DNA of 64,000 bases from Labilithrix sp. (GCA_019637155.1 JAHBWE010000022.1:114436-178435); one strand, 5' to 3'. Shown: positions 9,932 to 20,699, counted from the first letter of the stretch. Numbers and translations: made by a program. Notes: a model not told the origin generated them from the sequence alone.

Positions 9932-11716
9932 GTGTCTCAGCTCGCGTCGCTGCTCGAACGGCTCAAGGAATCCGGTGCGGAGCGCGTGGTCTTCACGCCG
10001 AACGAGGTCCCCCAGGCGGGGGACCGGCCGCTCGCGGGCGGTCCCGTGCGCGCCGGCATCATCAGCGAGGCGGTGAGCGAGCTGCTCTCGGCCGACGACA
10101 TCGCGGGGCTCTCCGCGAACCGGCCGCGGATCCTCCGCCACGAGCACGACGGGGAGGAGCTCGTGCTCGAGCTCACGAAGCACCCGGTCGGCGTGGTCCT
10201 CGCCGTCCGCGCGGCGTCCGCGCCGAAGCCGCGCGCGCAGGCCGCGACGCCGCGGCGGACGAGCAAGCGCGCGCCGGCGGTGAAGCTCGACACGCTCGAT
10301 ACGCCGATCGAGCCGATGCGTCCGGTCCCGCTCCGCCCGCCGTCGATCGAGCTCGATCTCGGGCCGGCGGCGGCTCCGGCTCCCGCGGCTCCGTCTGGCT
10401 TGAGCCGGGAGGAGATCGAGCGGATCGCGCGGGACGCCGCGGCCGCGGCGGTGGCGGCGGCGCCGGCGCCGCCGGCGGGTCCGAGCCGGGAGGAGATCGC
10501 GCGCATCGCGGCGCGGGAGGCGGCGGAGGTGGCGGAGCGGATCGTGCTCGAGGCGATGCCGCGCGGCGGGGCGGCTCAGGCGGCGGCGGCGGCGCCGAAG
10601 GGCTCGTTGCAGGCGGCGGCGACGCGGTCGGGGCCGGCGAAGATCGACGGGCTCCTTCGCGAGATGATCCAGCGGAAGGCCTCCGACCTGCATCTCTCGG
10701 CGGGCGTGGCGCCGGTGTTCCGCGTCGACGGCGAGATCCATTTCGCGGGCGGCAGCGCGCCGGGCGGTCTGTCGTCGGACGACATCGAGGCGATGGTCAC
10801 CGAGGTGATGACGCCGAAGGCGCGCGAGGACTTCGCGAGCCTGCGCGACGCCGACTACGCGTACGAGCTGCGGGGGCTGGCGCGCTTCCGCGTGAACGTG
10901 TTCCAGGACCGCAACGGCGTCGGCGCGGTGCTCCGGCAGATCCCGATCGAGGTGCTGACCGCGGAGAAGCTGGGGCTGCCGAAGGCGTGCCTCGACATGT
11001 GCTGGCTCTCGAAGGGCCTCGTGCTGGTGACGGGCCCGACCGGCTCGGGCAAGTCGACGACGCTCGCGGCGATGATCGACTTCATCAACAAGAACCGGTC
11101 CGATCACATCATCACGATCGAGGACCCGGTCGAGTTCGTTCACCAGAACCAGAAGTGCCTCGTGAACCAGCGCGAGGTGGGCCTCCACACGAAGTCGTTC
11201 AAGAACGCGCTGCGCGCCGCGCTGCGCGAGGACCCCGACATCGTGCTCGTCGGCGAGATGCGCGACCTCGAGACGATCTCGATCGCGATCGAGACGGCGG
11301 AGACGGGCCACCTCGTCTTCGGGACGCTCCACACGACGACGGCCGTCAGCACGGTCGACCGCATCATCGACCAGTTCCCGTCCGACCGTCAGTCGCAGAT
11401 CCGGGTGATGCTGAGCGAGTCGCTGAAGGGCGTGGTCGCGCAGAACCTGATCCCGAAGATCGGCGGCGGCCGCGTCGCGGCGCAGGAGATCCTGGTCGGC
11501 AACCACGCGGTGGCCGCGCTCATCCGCGACGGCAAGACGTTCCAGCTCCCGAGCGTGATGCAGACCGGCAAGAACATCGGGATGGTCACGATGAACGACG
11601 CGCTGATGAAGCTCGTCATGAGCCGCCAGGTCGATCCGCAGCAGGCTTACATCAAGGCCGTCGACAAGACCGGCTTCGCCGCCATGCTCAAGTCCGCCGG
11701 CATCAACTCCGTCTGA
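9932..11716 (+). CDS. pilT: PilT-family ATPase with long N-terminal extension
   Basis: 594 residues from GTG, chosen because the frame upstream codes no recognisable protein. The first 235 residues are unusual for PilT: an N-terminal alpha/beta segment, then a Pro/Ala-rich linker with two copies of a SREEIxRIA helix. The core (from IDGLLREMIQRKASDLHL) is a type IV pilus retraction ATPase: Walker A GPTGSGKSTT (near 368), Walker B DIVLVGEMRD, His box TGHLVFGTLHTTTAV, and the PilT-specific end VAALIRDGKTFQLPSVMQTG and GMVTMNDAL. It should power pilus retraction and twitching. It could be one of several PilT/PilU paralogues. A family B hairpin follows the stop by 6 bp. Confidence 0.9.
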   Translation: MSQLASLLERLKESGAERVVFTPNEVPQAGDRPLAGGPVRAGIISEAVSELLSADDIAGLSANRPRILRHEHDGEELVLELTKHPVGVVLAVRAASAPKPRAQAATPRRTSKRAPAVKLDTLDTPIEPMRPVPLRPPSIELDLGPAAAPAPAAPSGLSREEIERIARDAAAAAVAAAPAPPAGPSREEIARIAAREAAEVAERIVLEAMPRGGAAQAAAAAPKGSLQAAATRSGPAKIDGLLREMIQRKASDLHLSAGVAPVFRVDGEIHFAGGSAPGGLSSDDIEAMVTEVMTPKAREDFASLRDADYAYELRGLARFRVNVFQDRNGVGAVLRQIPIEVLTAEKLGLPKACLDMCWLSKGLVLVTGPTGSGKSTTLAAMIDFINKNRSDHIITIEDPVEFVHQNQKCLVNQREVGLHTKSFKNALRAALREDPDIVLVGEMRDLETISIAIETAETGHLVFGTLHTTTAVSTVDRIIDQFPSDRQSQIRVMLSESLKGVVAQNLIPKIGGGRVAAQEILVGNHAVAALIRDGKTFQLPSVMQTGKNIGMVTMNDALMKLVMSRQVDPQQAYIKAVDKTGFAAMLKSAGINSV

Positions 11717-11720
11717 CTCA

Positions 11721-11910
11721 ACATCGGGGGCTTCGCCCCCGATACCCCCACCCCAGACACGGCCCTCGCGCTGCGCGCTCGGGGCGCTTCGCGCCCGCTG
11801 TCGCGGCCGCTTCTGGGGCCCCGGGGTTCGCCCGACACGCCGTCCCAGACACGGTCGCGTGGGGGCTGCTCGGGGCGCTTCGCGCCGTTGTCGCGGCCGC
11901 TTCTGGGGCC
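11721..11910 (+). repeat. dispersed repeat family B, copy 1, with an internal partial duplication
   Basis: This begins with the hairpin ATCGGGGGC-TTC-GCCCCCGAT (11723-11743), then ACCCCCACCCCAGACACGG and a GC-rich block ending in GTCGCGGCCGCTTCTGGGGCC. The second half of the unit (from CCCAGACACGG to CTTCTGGGGCC) is repeated imperfectly at about 11846-11910. Copies of the unit lie at 35237 and, shortened, at 63830. The hairpin sits 6 bp after the pilT stop and may terminate transcription, although no T-run follows. Confidence 0.75.
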
Positions 11911-12193
11911 TGGGGTCGCTTTGCTCCGCTTCTTGGGGGCTCTTCGCATGGTGTGGCGCCAACACCTCAATACGGGGCCGGCGGGTTCGGCTGTGGCGCT
12001 GCTTTCCGGGCGGCGCGCGTGGACGGGTGGAGCGGGGAGGGTCCTGGTCGAGCTGGGGCGTCTGGTTCCATCAGGGCGGGGTCTGCTTTGGGTCGGGTGA
12101 GGCCTTTAGGCTGCGCTCGTCGCGCGAGGATTTGCGCAACTCGCGCGATGGTGGGCGGTGCCGGAATTTTCGGCGGATTGGCATGAGGTGTGG
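11911..12193. other. intergenic, no gene seen
   Basis: After the family B repeat the sequence is G/T-rich on the plus strand with many GGGGC and TTCG fragments resembling decayed repeat pieces (for example GGGGGCTCTTCGC). No convincing coding frame, RNA gene or promoter was found before the GAGG-preceded ATG at 12194. Confidence 0.4.
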
Positions 12194-12874
12194 ATGTGGG
12201 ACAACATCATGTCCGGCACCGTCAACGGCGTCCTTCCCATCCCGCTCTCGTCGCCCGCCAGCGTCCGCGATCCGCTTCCGACCGGACCGCAGCCGCGCGA
12301 GATCGTGGAGGCGATGCGTCTGGCGCGCCTGGCGTTGTCCGACGAGCTCGCGCTGCGAGTGGATGCGTCGAAGCCGGAGGTGCGCGAGGCGCATCAGTCG
12401 GCGATGCGCCTCGCGCGTCCGGCGCCCGCGAAGCCCGGCCCGCTCGCGATCATCAAGAACGTCAAGAAGCTCACGGACAGCATCCCGTTCCCGGTCGTCT
12501 TCGTGATCGGCGCCCTCTTCGGCGTCATCTTCGCGAGCTCGCTCGTCACGATGACGCGCCCAGAAAAACTCCAGCCGCTCGCGGTCGCGCCGCTCGCCGA
12601 GCCCGCGCTCATCGACGCGCCCGCGGCATCGCCGGCTGTCGTGACGCCCGCGGCGCCCGCGTCGATCGAGATGGAGAAGCAGGCTCGCGAGGCGCAGGCT
12701 GCGTCGTTCGTCGCGTGGGCCGCGCCGCCCGCGCTTCCCGCGGCGGAGCCGCAGCTCCCCGCCACGCGCCCCACCGCTCCCGCGCACGCGCAGACGAACA
12801 CGAAGCGCTCCCTCGTCCGCGCGCCCCACAAGAAAGGCTCCACCAAGCCCAACACCCGCACCGCCGCGCGCTGA
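12194..12874 (+). CDS. single-pass membrane protein of unknown function
   Basis: About 226 residues. The ATG at 12194 has a GAGG five bases upstream; GTG 12158 and ATG 12209 are other options. A cytoplasmic N-terminal part with a helix (EIVEAMRLARLALSDELALRV) leads to one membrane span (PFPVVFVIGALFGVIFASSLV, near residues 97-117) and an Ala/Pro-rich tail that ends in a Lys/Arg-rich segment (KRSLVRAPHKKGSTKPNTR). The basic outer tail could bind peptidoglycan or anionic polymers (inference). It is not recognised as a known family. It is flanked on both sides by repeat DNA. Confidence 0.55.
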   Translation: MWDNIMSGTVNGVLPIPLSSPASVRDPLPTGPQPREIVEAMRLARLALSDELALRVDASKPEVREAHQSAMRLARPAPAKPGPLAIIKNVKKLTDSIPFPVVFVIGALFGVIFASSLVTMTRPEKLQPLAVAPLAEPALIDAPAASPAVVTPAAPASIEMEKQAREAQAASFVAWAAPPALPAAEPQLPATRPTAPAHAQTNTKRSLVRAPHKKGSTKPNTRTAAR

Positions 12875-12898
12875 CACGGCCGCCGCCACCCGCGCCGA

Positions 12899-13275
12899 TC
12901 GAGAGCGTCGCGGGCGGGCCCGCGCGCCGAGCATCGCGGAGCGGCTCGGGCCGAGTGAAGCGTAGCGGAGCGGACCCGCGCGCCAAGAGAGAGCATCGCG
13001 GAGCGGGCTCGGGCCGAGAGAGCATCGCGGAGCGAGCTTGGGCGGAGTGAAGCGCAGCGGAGCGGGTCTGCGCGCCGAGCGAGCGAGCGCGTTCGTGGAG
13101 CGGGCTGCGCGCCGAGTGAGAACGTCGCGGAGTGGGGCTGCGCGCCGAGTGAGAGCATCGTGGAGTGGGCGCGTGCGAGACCATCGCGGACCCGCGCGCG
13201 AGAGCGACGCGGAGCGGGGGCGCGCGGGCGATTGAGAGCGTCGCGGAGCGGGCAGGCGCGGCGAGCTCGGGGCTG
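12899..13275. repeat. degenerate tandem array, about 28-33 bp unit
   Basis: About eleven imperfect units follow one another, with an approximate consensus of GAGTGAGAGCATCGCGGAGC then GGGCTGCGCGCC. The core GCATCGCGGAGCGG (or CGTCGCGGAGCGG) recurs in most units. Units differ in length and base content and no spacers separate them, so this is a decayed satellite and not a CRISPR array. It occupies most of a gap of about 500 bp that has no credible gene. Confidence 0.75.
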
Positions 13276-13390
13276 GCGGCGTTGCGGAGCGCATCGCGTG
13301 GGGGCGTTGGGGCGACAGGACGTCAATCCGACGAGTCGTCTGAATAGTGGGGCGGGCGCGTTGTTGCCATCGCAACCGAAAGGACGGTGG

Positions 13391-14062
13391 ATGAAGATAT
13401 TGATGTATTTTGCATGTTGTGCGGGCGTGCTCCTCGTTGGCTCCGAGGCGGGCGCGCAGGACCAAGAGCCGGGGGAGGGGGCGCGCGGGAGCGTCGCGGC
13501 GTCGCCGCCGCGTGTGATCGGTGGCCGGGGGCGCGTCGTGATCGACCTCGTCGGTGGTGAGGGCGGGGCGGTCACGGTCGGGACGCTCGGTGGGCTCGGG
13601 GCGTTCGTCGGGCCGCTGACGTTCACGACGACGAGCGACGACTACGCGCCCGCGGGCGGATCGTCCCTCATCTCTCTCATGCCGTCGGCCGACGTCTTCG
13701 TGACGGACCGCCTCTCGCTCGGGGGGCGCGCCGGCGTCACGTGGTCCACCCAGCCGTCGGCGGACGCGCTCTCCTTCGCCGTCGCGCCGCGCGTCGGCTA
13801 CGCGTTCCCCCTCGGCGGCGGGTTCGCGCTGTGGCCGCGGCTCTCGCTCGGCGCCGACATCGGCCGCGCCAACGTGGCCGGCGGCGGGATCGCGAACCGC
13901 ATCTACTCCGCGAGCACGAACGTCGGCCTCGTCGCGCGCGTCACACCGCACCTCTTCTTCGACATCGGCCCCGTCATCACGTACCGCACGACGGACATCG
14001 ACGCGTTCCCGCGCTCGTCGCTCCACGGCGGCGGTCGCGTTGCCCTCCAGCTCGATTTCTGA
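13391..14062 (+). CDS. small porin-like outer-membrane protein
   Basis: 223 residues. The ATG follows an AAAGGACGG Shine-Dalgarno-like sequence and starts a signal peptide (MKILMYFACCAGVLLVGSEA, cleavage near GAQ). The mature part has about eight predicted amphipathic strands (for example RLSLGGRAGVTW, LSFAVAPRVGYAFPL, VALQLDF) and ends in Phe, consistent with a small beta-barrel of the opacity/OmpA-like porin type. No ligand is suggested. The start region is distinctly more AT-rich than its surroundings. It is convergent with the response-regulator gene, with a 29 bp gap. Confidence 0.7.
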   Translation: MKILMYFACCAGVLLVGSEAGAQDQEPGEGARGSVAASPPRVIGGRGRVVIDLVGGEGGAVTVGTLGGLGAFVGPLTFTTTSDDYAPAGGSSLISLMPSADVFVTDRLSLGGRAGVTWSTQPSADALSFAVAPRVGYAFPLGGGFALWPRLSLGADIGRANVAGGGIANRIYSASTNVGLVARVTPHLFFDIGPVITYRTTDIDAFPRSSLHGGGRVALQLDF

Positions 14063-14091
14063 GCGAACGGAGAGAGCGCGCGCCCGTCCGC

Positions 14092-15474
<1,383 letters not shown>

Positions 15475-15573
15475 GCGGAGGGGAGGGTAGCGCGGGCCGG
15501 CACCCAAGCTGTAAGGCTTTTCCGGGTCGATCGTTGGGGAATGGTGCTCCTTTCCGGGGTACACTGACGCCCG

Positions 15574-17805
15574 ATGCGGCTTGCTCTTCCCATAGCGCTG
15601 GCGCTGTCGATCGCCGCCGCGGCGTGCGGTGGGACGCGGCCGCGCTACGGGCAGCCCGTCCATCACGCCGAGCGCGTCACGCGCGCCGACGTCGCGGTGA
15701 GCGAAGAGCAGTTCCCGCTCGCGCTGCGCGACCTCCTCGCGAGCGAGCCGCAGAGCCGCGAGCGCCAGCAGCGGCTCGCGGGCGTCGTCGCGCGCCAGAT
15801 GACGCGCGTGTCCGAGCGCTTCCTCGCCAAGAACCGCGACAACGCCCTCGCCTCGCTCGCAGGCGCGATGTACCTCGTCCGCGCCGGCGAGCTCACGAAC
15901 GAGATGCTCGGCCCCAACGCGCACACCGCGTTGAAGGCGGCCTCGGAGGAGCTCGCGAAGCGCGGTGACGACGGTCGCGCGCGCGCCGCGTACGAGCTTT
16001 TGCTGCGCGTGGCGCCGCCGCAAGAGAAGGCGGACATCAAGGGCCACCTCGACGCGATCGCGGCGTGGACGCGCGACACCGGCGGCACGGGCCCGGTGCA
16101 GACCGCGGGCGCGCTCGAGTCGGCGGCGGTCATGCGTTACCTCCTCGAGCCGAGCGTCGAGGCGCGCGACGAGGCGATCGCGCGCACGCTCGACTTCATC
16201 GACAAGGCCGTGCTCGTGAAGCAGCAGCGGCGCAACCGCCAGGCGCCGCCGATCTCGCGCGAGGAGGGCATGGAGGCCGTCCGCGCGCTCGAGACGGGGA
16301 CGACCGTGCTCGTCGCGATCCACCTCCGGAGCGGAGATCCGCACGGCGCGCTCGCGGCGCTCGAGAAGGCGAACGGCAAGGACCCGCAGATGACGCGCCC
16401 CGAGCTGATGGGCGCGCTGAAGGCGGTCGTCGATCGGCCCGACACCGATCGCTGGCTCGACCTCGCGCGGATGGTGCGTCCGCCGCGCGATCAGCGAGGC
16501 CCGCGCGATCCGGAAGAGGAGGACTTCGGCAAGGACGTCGACCTCCTCCGCGTCGCGTCGTTCGTCTCCGCGTGCGAGGCCTACCGCCTCGACGCGACCT
16601 CGGCGGACGCGTCCGGGTTCGTCGCGGCGATGCTCGTCGACCTCGGGATGGGCGAGGCCGCGCCCGCCGTCCTCGTCGACGCGGTAAAGGAGACGAAGGA
16701 CCCGCGCTTCCTCGGCTACGGGCTCGCGGTGACGCGCGCGGGGATCGAGCGCGCGCTCGAGACCGACGAGGCCGGCGCCGCGCGCCGCACGTTCAAGAGC
16801 GCGGAGCCGATCCTCGCCGCGGCCGACGCACAAAAAGCGCGCGTCCAGCCGTCGCCGGCGCGGCTCTACGCGTTGATGGGCGAGATCGAGATCCGCGAGG
16901 GCCGCCTCGACGACGCGCGCAAGCTGCTCGACGCGTCGATGGAGCGCGAGCGCTCCGGCGCGGTCGCGCTGAACCTCGCGCGCCTCGACTGGCACGGCGG
17001 CAAGACGAAGGAGGCGCTCGATCGCCTCGCCGGCGCGCTCCAGACCGACGACGTCGCGAAGGACCCCGCCCTCCGCGCCGAGGTGCACCTCGTCACGAGC
17101 GACATCCAGCGCGCGCAGGGCGACGCGAACGCGGCGCGGAAGCCGCTCGAAGGCGCGCTCCGCGATCTCGCGAAGGCGCGCGGCACGGCGGAGGCGGAGG
17201 ACCGCGCGCGGATCGAGATCCTGATCGCGCGCGTGCTCGATCGCTTCGGCGCGAACAAAAGCGCGGACAAGGCGCTCGCGCGCGCGCTCGAGGCCGCGAC
17301 GCGCGACAAGCGCACCGCCGCGGTGACGATCGGCCAGATCGTCGGACGCGCGTTCGTCCGCGGCGACCTCGAGGCCGCGCGCGACGGCCTCGCGCGCGCG
17401 CAGGCGCAGGAGCTCGGCCGCGACGACATCGTCTACGACGCGCTCTGGGTACGCCTCCTCGAGCGGCAGCAGCGCAAGGCCGACGATCCGACCGCGGAGA
17501 AGATCCTCCTCGGCGCGAGCGACGACCCGCGCTGGATCGGGAAGATCGCCGCGTTCGGCGCGGGCAAGATCAAGGCCGCCGATCTCGTCGCCGCGGCGCA
17601 GACGCCGACGCAGAAGACGGAGGCGCTCTTCTACGCCGCGATGGAGCGCAAGGTGTCCGGCGACGCGAAGGGCGCCGACGACGGCTTGAAGCAGGTCGTG
17701 AGCTCCCCCGGCCTCGACCTCGTCGAGTTCAGCTTCGCGCGCGACATGCTCGACGGCGCGCGCGCGCACGTCGGCGGCCCCGTCCCCGAAGTCGGATTGC
17801 CCTGA
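15574..17805 (+). CDS. TPR-repeat lipoprotein
   Basis: 743 residues. A lipoprotein signal ends at Cys18 (SIAAAAC). Nearly all the rest is alpha-helical with degenerate tetratricopeptide repeats, such as ALMGEIEIREGRLDDARKLL and ALNLARLDWHGGKTKEALDRL, so a scaffolding or assembly role at a membrane surface is likely. No catalytic motif was found. The stop is 4 bp before the GTG of the DUF58 gene, so the three genes 15574-20670 probably form one operon. Confidence 0.75.
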   Translation: MRLALPIALALSIAAAACGGTRPRYGQPVHHAERVTRADVAVSEEQFPLALRDLLASEPQSRERQQRLAGVVARQMTRVSERFLAKNRDNALASLAGAMYLVRAGELTNEMLGPNAHTALKAASEELAKRGDDGRARAAYELLLRVAPPQEKADIKGHLDAIAAWTRDTGGTGPVQTAGALESAAVMRYLLEPSVEARDEAIARTLDFIDKAVLVKQQRRNRQAPPISREEGMEAVRALETGTTVLVAIHLRSGDPHGALAALEKANGKDPQMTRPELMGALKAVVDRPDTDRWLDLARMVRPPRDQRGPRDPEEEDFGKDVDLLRVASFVSACEAYRLDATSADASGFVAAMLVDLGMGEAAPAVLVDAVKETKDPRFLGYGLAVTRAGIERALETDEAGAARRTFKSAEPILAAADAQKARVQPSPARLYALMGEIEIREGRLDDARKLLDASMERERSGAVALNLARLDWHGGKTKEALDRLAGALQTDDVAKDPALRAEVHLVTSDIQRAQGDANAARKPLEGALRDLAKARGTAEAEDRARIEILIARVLDRFGANKSADKALARALEAATRDKRTAAVTIGQIVGRAFVRGDLEAARDGLARAQAQELGRDDIVYDALWVRLLERQQRKADDPTAEKILLGASDDPRWIGKIAAFGAGKIKAADLVAAAQTPTQKTEALFYAAMERKVSGDAKGADDGLKQVVSSPGLDLVEFSFARDMLDGARAHVGGPVPEVGLP

Positions 17806-17809
17806 CGTC

Positions 17810-18721
17810 GTGAGCGCCGCGGCTCGGCAGAACATCCGGCGCACGATCGACTGGGGCAGCCTCGCGCCCTTGCGGATCCGCGCGCGGCTCGTCGCGGAGG
17901 GGGTCTACGCCGGCGCGCATCGCAGCGCACGCAAAGGCGCTGGCGTCGAGTTCGGCGGGCATCGCGCGTACACGCCGGGTGACGATCTCCGCCACCTCGA
18001 CATGCGCTCGCTCCTCCGGCACGACCACCTCCTCGTGCGGCAGTTCGAGACGGAGACGGACCGCGCGCTCCGCCTCGTCGTCGACGCCTCCGCGTCGATG
18101 GGCTACCGCGGATCGCGCGCGCCCGGCGCGAAGCTCGCGTGGGCCGGCCTCGTCGCGGCGGCGCTCGCGCGCGTCGCGGTCAAGAGCGGCGATCCAATCG
18201 GCATGAGCTTCATCGGCGGCTCGAAGGACGCGCGCAACGTCCCCGTCCGCGGCGGGCGCGAGGTCTTCGAGCGTGTCGTCGACGCGCTCGAGGGCCAGGT
18301 CGCGGAGGGCGAGGCGATGCACGACCTCACCGTCCTCGACAACGCGATCGGCGCGCTCGCCCGGAACGCGCGGCGCGGCTCCGTCGTCGTCGTGTTGAGC
18401 GACCTCCTCGATCTCCCCGCCCCCGCGCCGGAGCGCATCGGCGCGATCGCGACGCGCGGTTGCGTCGTCGTCGTCGTGCAGGTGCTCGACCCCGACGAGG
18501 CGGACTTCCCCTTCAACGAGACCGTGCGCCTCAAGTCGCTCGAGGGAGGGATGGTGGTCGAGACCGACGAGGCCGCGCGCGAGCGCTACCTCGCCGCGCT
18601 CGCGGCCGAGCAGGCGACCTGGCGCGAGAAGCTCCTCGCTCGCGGCGCGAAGTTCCTCACGATGAGGACCGATCGCGATCCCGTCTCCGCCGTGCGCGCG
18701 ATCGTGGAGGCGTCGCTGTGA
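17810..18721 (+). CDS. DUF58 domain protein (MoxR/Bat-associated)
   Basis: 303 residues from GTG. It carries the DUF58 core: GVEFGGHRAYTPGDDLRHLDMR, then a VWA-like strand with the MIDAS-type LVVDASASMGY. DUF58 proteins are normally encoded with a MoxR AAA ATPase and Bat-type VWA membrane proteins. Here the BatA-like gene follows with a GTGA overlap, but no moxR is next to it. A chaperone-linked role in envelope maturation or stress tolerance is what is known for the family; the exact substrate is unknown. Confidence 0.88.
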   Translation: MSAAARQNIRRTIDWGSLAPLRIRARLVAEGVYAGAHRSARKGAGVEFGGHRAYTPGDDLRHLDMRSLLRHDHLLVRQFETETDRALRLVVDASASMGYRGSRAPGAKLAWAGLVAAALARVAVKSGDPIGMSFIGGSKDARNVPVRGGREVFERVVDALEGQVAEGEAMHDLTVLDNAIGALARNARRGSVVVVLSDLLDLPAPAPERIGAIATRGCVVVVVQVLDPDEADFPFNETVRLKSLEGGMVVETDEAARERYLAALAAEQATWREKLLARGAKFLTMRTDRDPVSAVRAIVEASL

Positions 18722-20670
18722 CGTTCGTCGCCGTCCTCGCGCTCGGGATCGGGCTCTTCGTCGTCGCGCCGTACCTCGCGCATCGGCTTCGGCGGCAGCG
18801 CGCGGACGAGGTGCCGTTCGCGCCGGTGCGGCTCGTCCCGCCGACGCCGCCGCGCGCGCGTCGCCGCTCGCGGCTCGAGGACCGCTCCCTCTTCGCGCTG
18901 CGCGCGGCGTCGATCGTCGCGCTCGCGCTCCTCGGCGCGTCGCCGCTCGTGCGCTGCTCGCGCCTCGCGCTCTCCCGCGGAGGAGCGTCGGTCGCGGTCG
19001 CGATCGTGCTCGACGACTCGATGAGCATGCGCGCGCGGACGAACGGCGGCGCGTCGCGCTTCGCGCGCGCGAAGAAGGGCGCGGAGGAGATCCTCGCCGC
19101 GCTGCGCGACGGCGACGCGGCCGCGATCGTGCTCGCGGGCGCGCCGGCGCGCGTCGGCCTCGCCGCGACGACGGACATCTCCACGCTCCGCGCCGCGCTC
19201 GACGGGATGACGGAGAGCGATCGCGCGACCGACCTCGACGGCGCGATCGCGATGGCGCGCACGCTCGTCGGGGAGCTGCCGCAGATCGACCGGCGCGTGA
19301 TCCTCCTCTCCGATCTCGCGGACGGGAAGCCGGACGCGCCTCCGCTCGGCGAGTCGGCGGACAAGGCGGTCCCGGTCTGGGTCGCGATGCCCGAGCTCGG
19401 GAAGGAGGCGGCGACCGACTGCGGGATCCTCTCCGCCGATCGCGCGGGCGGGCGCGTCCGCGTGCGTTTCGCGTGCTCGACCGCGGAGGCGGCGCGGGAG
19501 CGCGAGGTCCGCGTCATGGACGGCGAGAAGTCGATCGCGAGCGCGAAGCTCGCGGAGACGGCGCTCGGCGAGGTGATGATCCCGGTCTCCGGGGACGATA
19601 CGCGCGAGCTCGTCGTAGAGCTCGGCGGCGGCGACGCGATCGCGGCGGACGACCGCGCGGTCGTCGTGTTCGAGTCAGGGCCCGCCGCGCTCGCGGTGGT
19701 GGGCGATCGCGCCGACGACGCGGTCACGACCGGCGGCGCGCCGGTGGTGGAGCAAGCGCTCGCCGCGCTCCATTCCGACATGGCGATCCGTCCGATCCCG
19801 CAGGCGCCGGATCGAAAGGAGGACACGCAGGCGTTCGCCGCGATCATCGTCGACGATCCGCCGGGCTTCACGCCGGAGCAGCGCAAGTCGCTCGCCGCGT
19901 TCGTCGAGCGCGGCGGCGTCCTCGTCCTCGCGCTCGGCCGGCGCGCCGCGTCGGCGCAGCTCGGCGCGACGTTCGAGCCGTTCCTCGCGCGCGCGGTCGG
20001 CTTCGCGGAGTCCCCGTCGAAAGGCGCGGACCCCGCGAGCGCGTCGCTCCTCGGCGAGGCCGCGTCGAGCCTCGAGGACCTCGGCGCGAAGGGCCGCGCG
20101 ACCCTCGCGACGGAGGACCTTCAGTCGTTCGAGGCGGTCGTGCGCTGGACCGACGGCGTGCCGCTCATCGCGCGAAAGCAGCGCGGCCGCGGGGACGTGT
20201 GGCTCTCGACGTTGCCGTTCGCGGTCGACGCGAGCGATCTCCCGCTCCGCCCCGGCTTCCTCGCGCTCCTCGACGCGGTGGTCGCGGACGCGCGCGAGCG
20301 CTCGGTGCCGCTCCGCGGTGACGTCGGCGCGCCGTGGGCGTTCGGCGGCGCCTCGCGCGTCGAGGCGGACGGGCCGAGCGGGCGCCTCGTCGCGGCGCGC
20401 GACGACGGCGCGCTGCGCCTCGTGCCGGCGCTCATCGGACCGTACCGCCTCACCGTCGACGGGACGAAGGAGCTCCGCGTCGCGGCCCCGGCGCCGCGCG
20501 AGATCGACCTCCGCCCGCGCGCGGTGGCGCCCGCCGCGACGTCGTCGTCGCTCGGCGGCGGCGTCGCGACGGTGGACGTCTCGTGGACGATCGCGCTCGT
20601 CCTCCTCGGCCTCGTCCTCCTCGAGCTCGTCGTCCGCGCGTGGACGCGAGCGCCCGGCGCGCTTGCATAG
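18718..20670 (+). CDS. BatA-like VWA domain membrane protein
   Basis: 650 residues, GTG start overlapping the DUF58 stop. The N-terminus has two membrane segments (VAVLALGIGLFVVAPYLA and ALRAASIVALALLGASPLV). A VWA domain follows with the MIDAS residues DDSMSM and a conserved LLSDLADG. The middle includes a GATase-like or DUF4159-like fold (AAIIVDDPPGFTPEQRKSL and GGVLVLALG), and a C-terminal span (IALVLLGLVLLELVVRAW) anchors the tail. The architecture matches the aerotolerance BatA/YfbK group and DUF58-linked partners. It probably works with the upstream DUF58 protein. Confidence 0.82.
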   Translation: MTFVAVLALGIGLFVVAPYLAHRLRRQRADEVPFAPVRLVPPTPPRARRRSRLEDRSLFALRAASIVALALLGASPLVRCSRLALSRGGASVAVAIVLDDSMSMRARTNGGASRFARAKKGAEEILAALRDGDAAAIVLAGAPARVGLAATTDISTLRAALDGMTESDRATDLDGAIAMARTLVGELPQIDRRVILLSDLADGKPDAPPLGESADKAVPVWVAMPELGKEAATDCGILSADRAGGRVRVRFACSTAEAAREREVRVMDGEKSIASAKLAETALGEVMIPVSGDDTRELVVELGGGDAIAADDRAVVVFESGPAALAVVGDRADDAVTTGGAPVVEQALAALHSDMAIRPIPQAPDRKEDTQAFAAIIVDDPPGFTPEQRKSLAAFVERGGVLVLALGRRAASAQLGATFEPFLARAVGFAESPSKGADPASASLLGEAASSLEDLGAKGRATLATEDLQSFEAVVRWTDGVPLIARKQRGRGDVWLSTLPFAVDASDLPLRPGFLALLDAVVADARERSVPLRGDVGAPWAFGGASRVEADGPSGRLVAARDDGALRLVPALIGPYRLTVDGTKELRVAAPAPREIDLRPRAVAPAATSSSLGGGVATVDVSWTIALVLLGLVLLELVVRAWTRAPGALA

Positions 20671-20699
20671 AGCGCGGGCGGAGCTTAGAACGCGGCGTC

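Noticed and set aside
12899..13275. CRISPR-like array
   Set aside because: Units are adjacent and imperfect, with no unique spacers and no cas genes in the window.
15480..17844. Very long minus-strand frame continuous with the response regulator
   Set aside because: It is antisense to the TPR lipoprotein and has biased Arg/Ala/Glu/Leu composition typical of shadow frames; the regulator starts at 15474.
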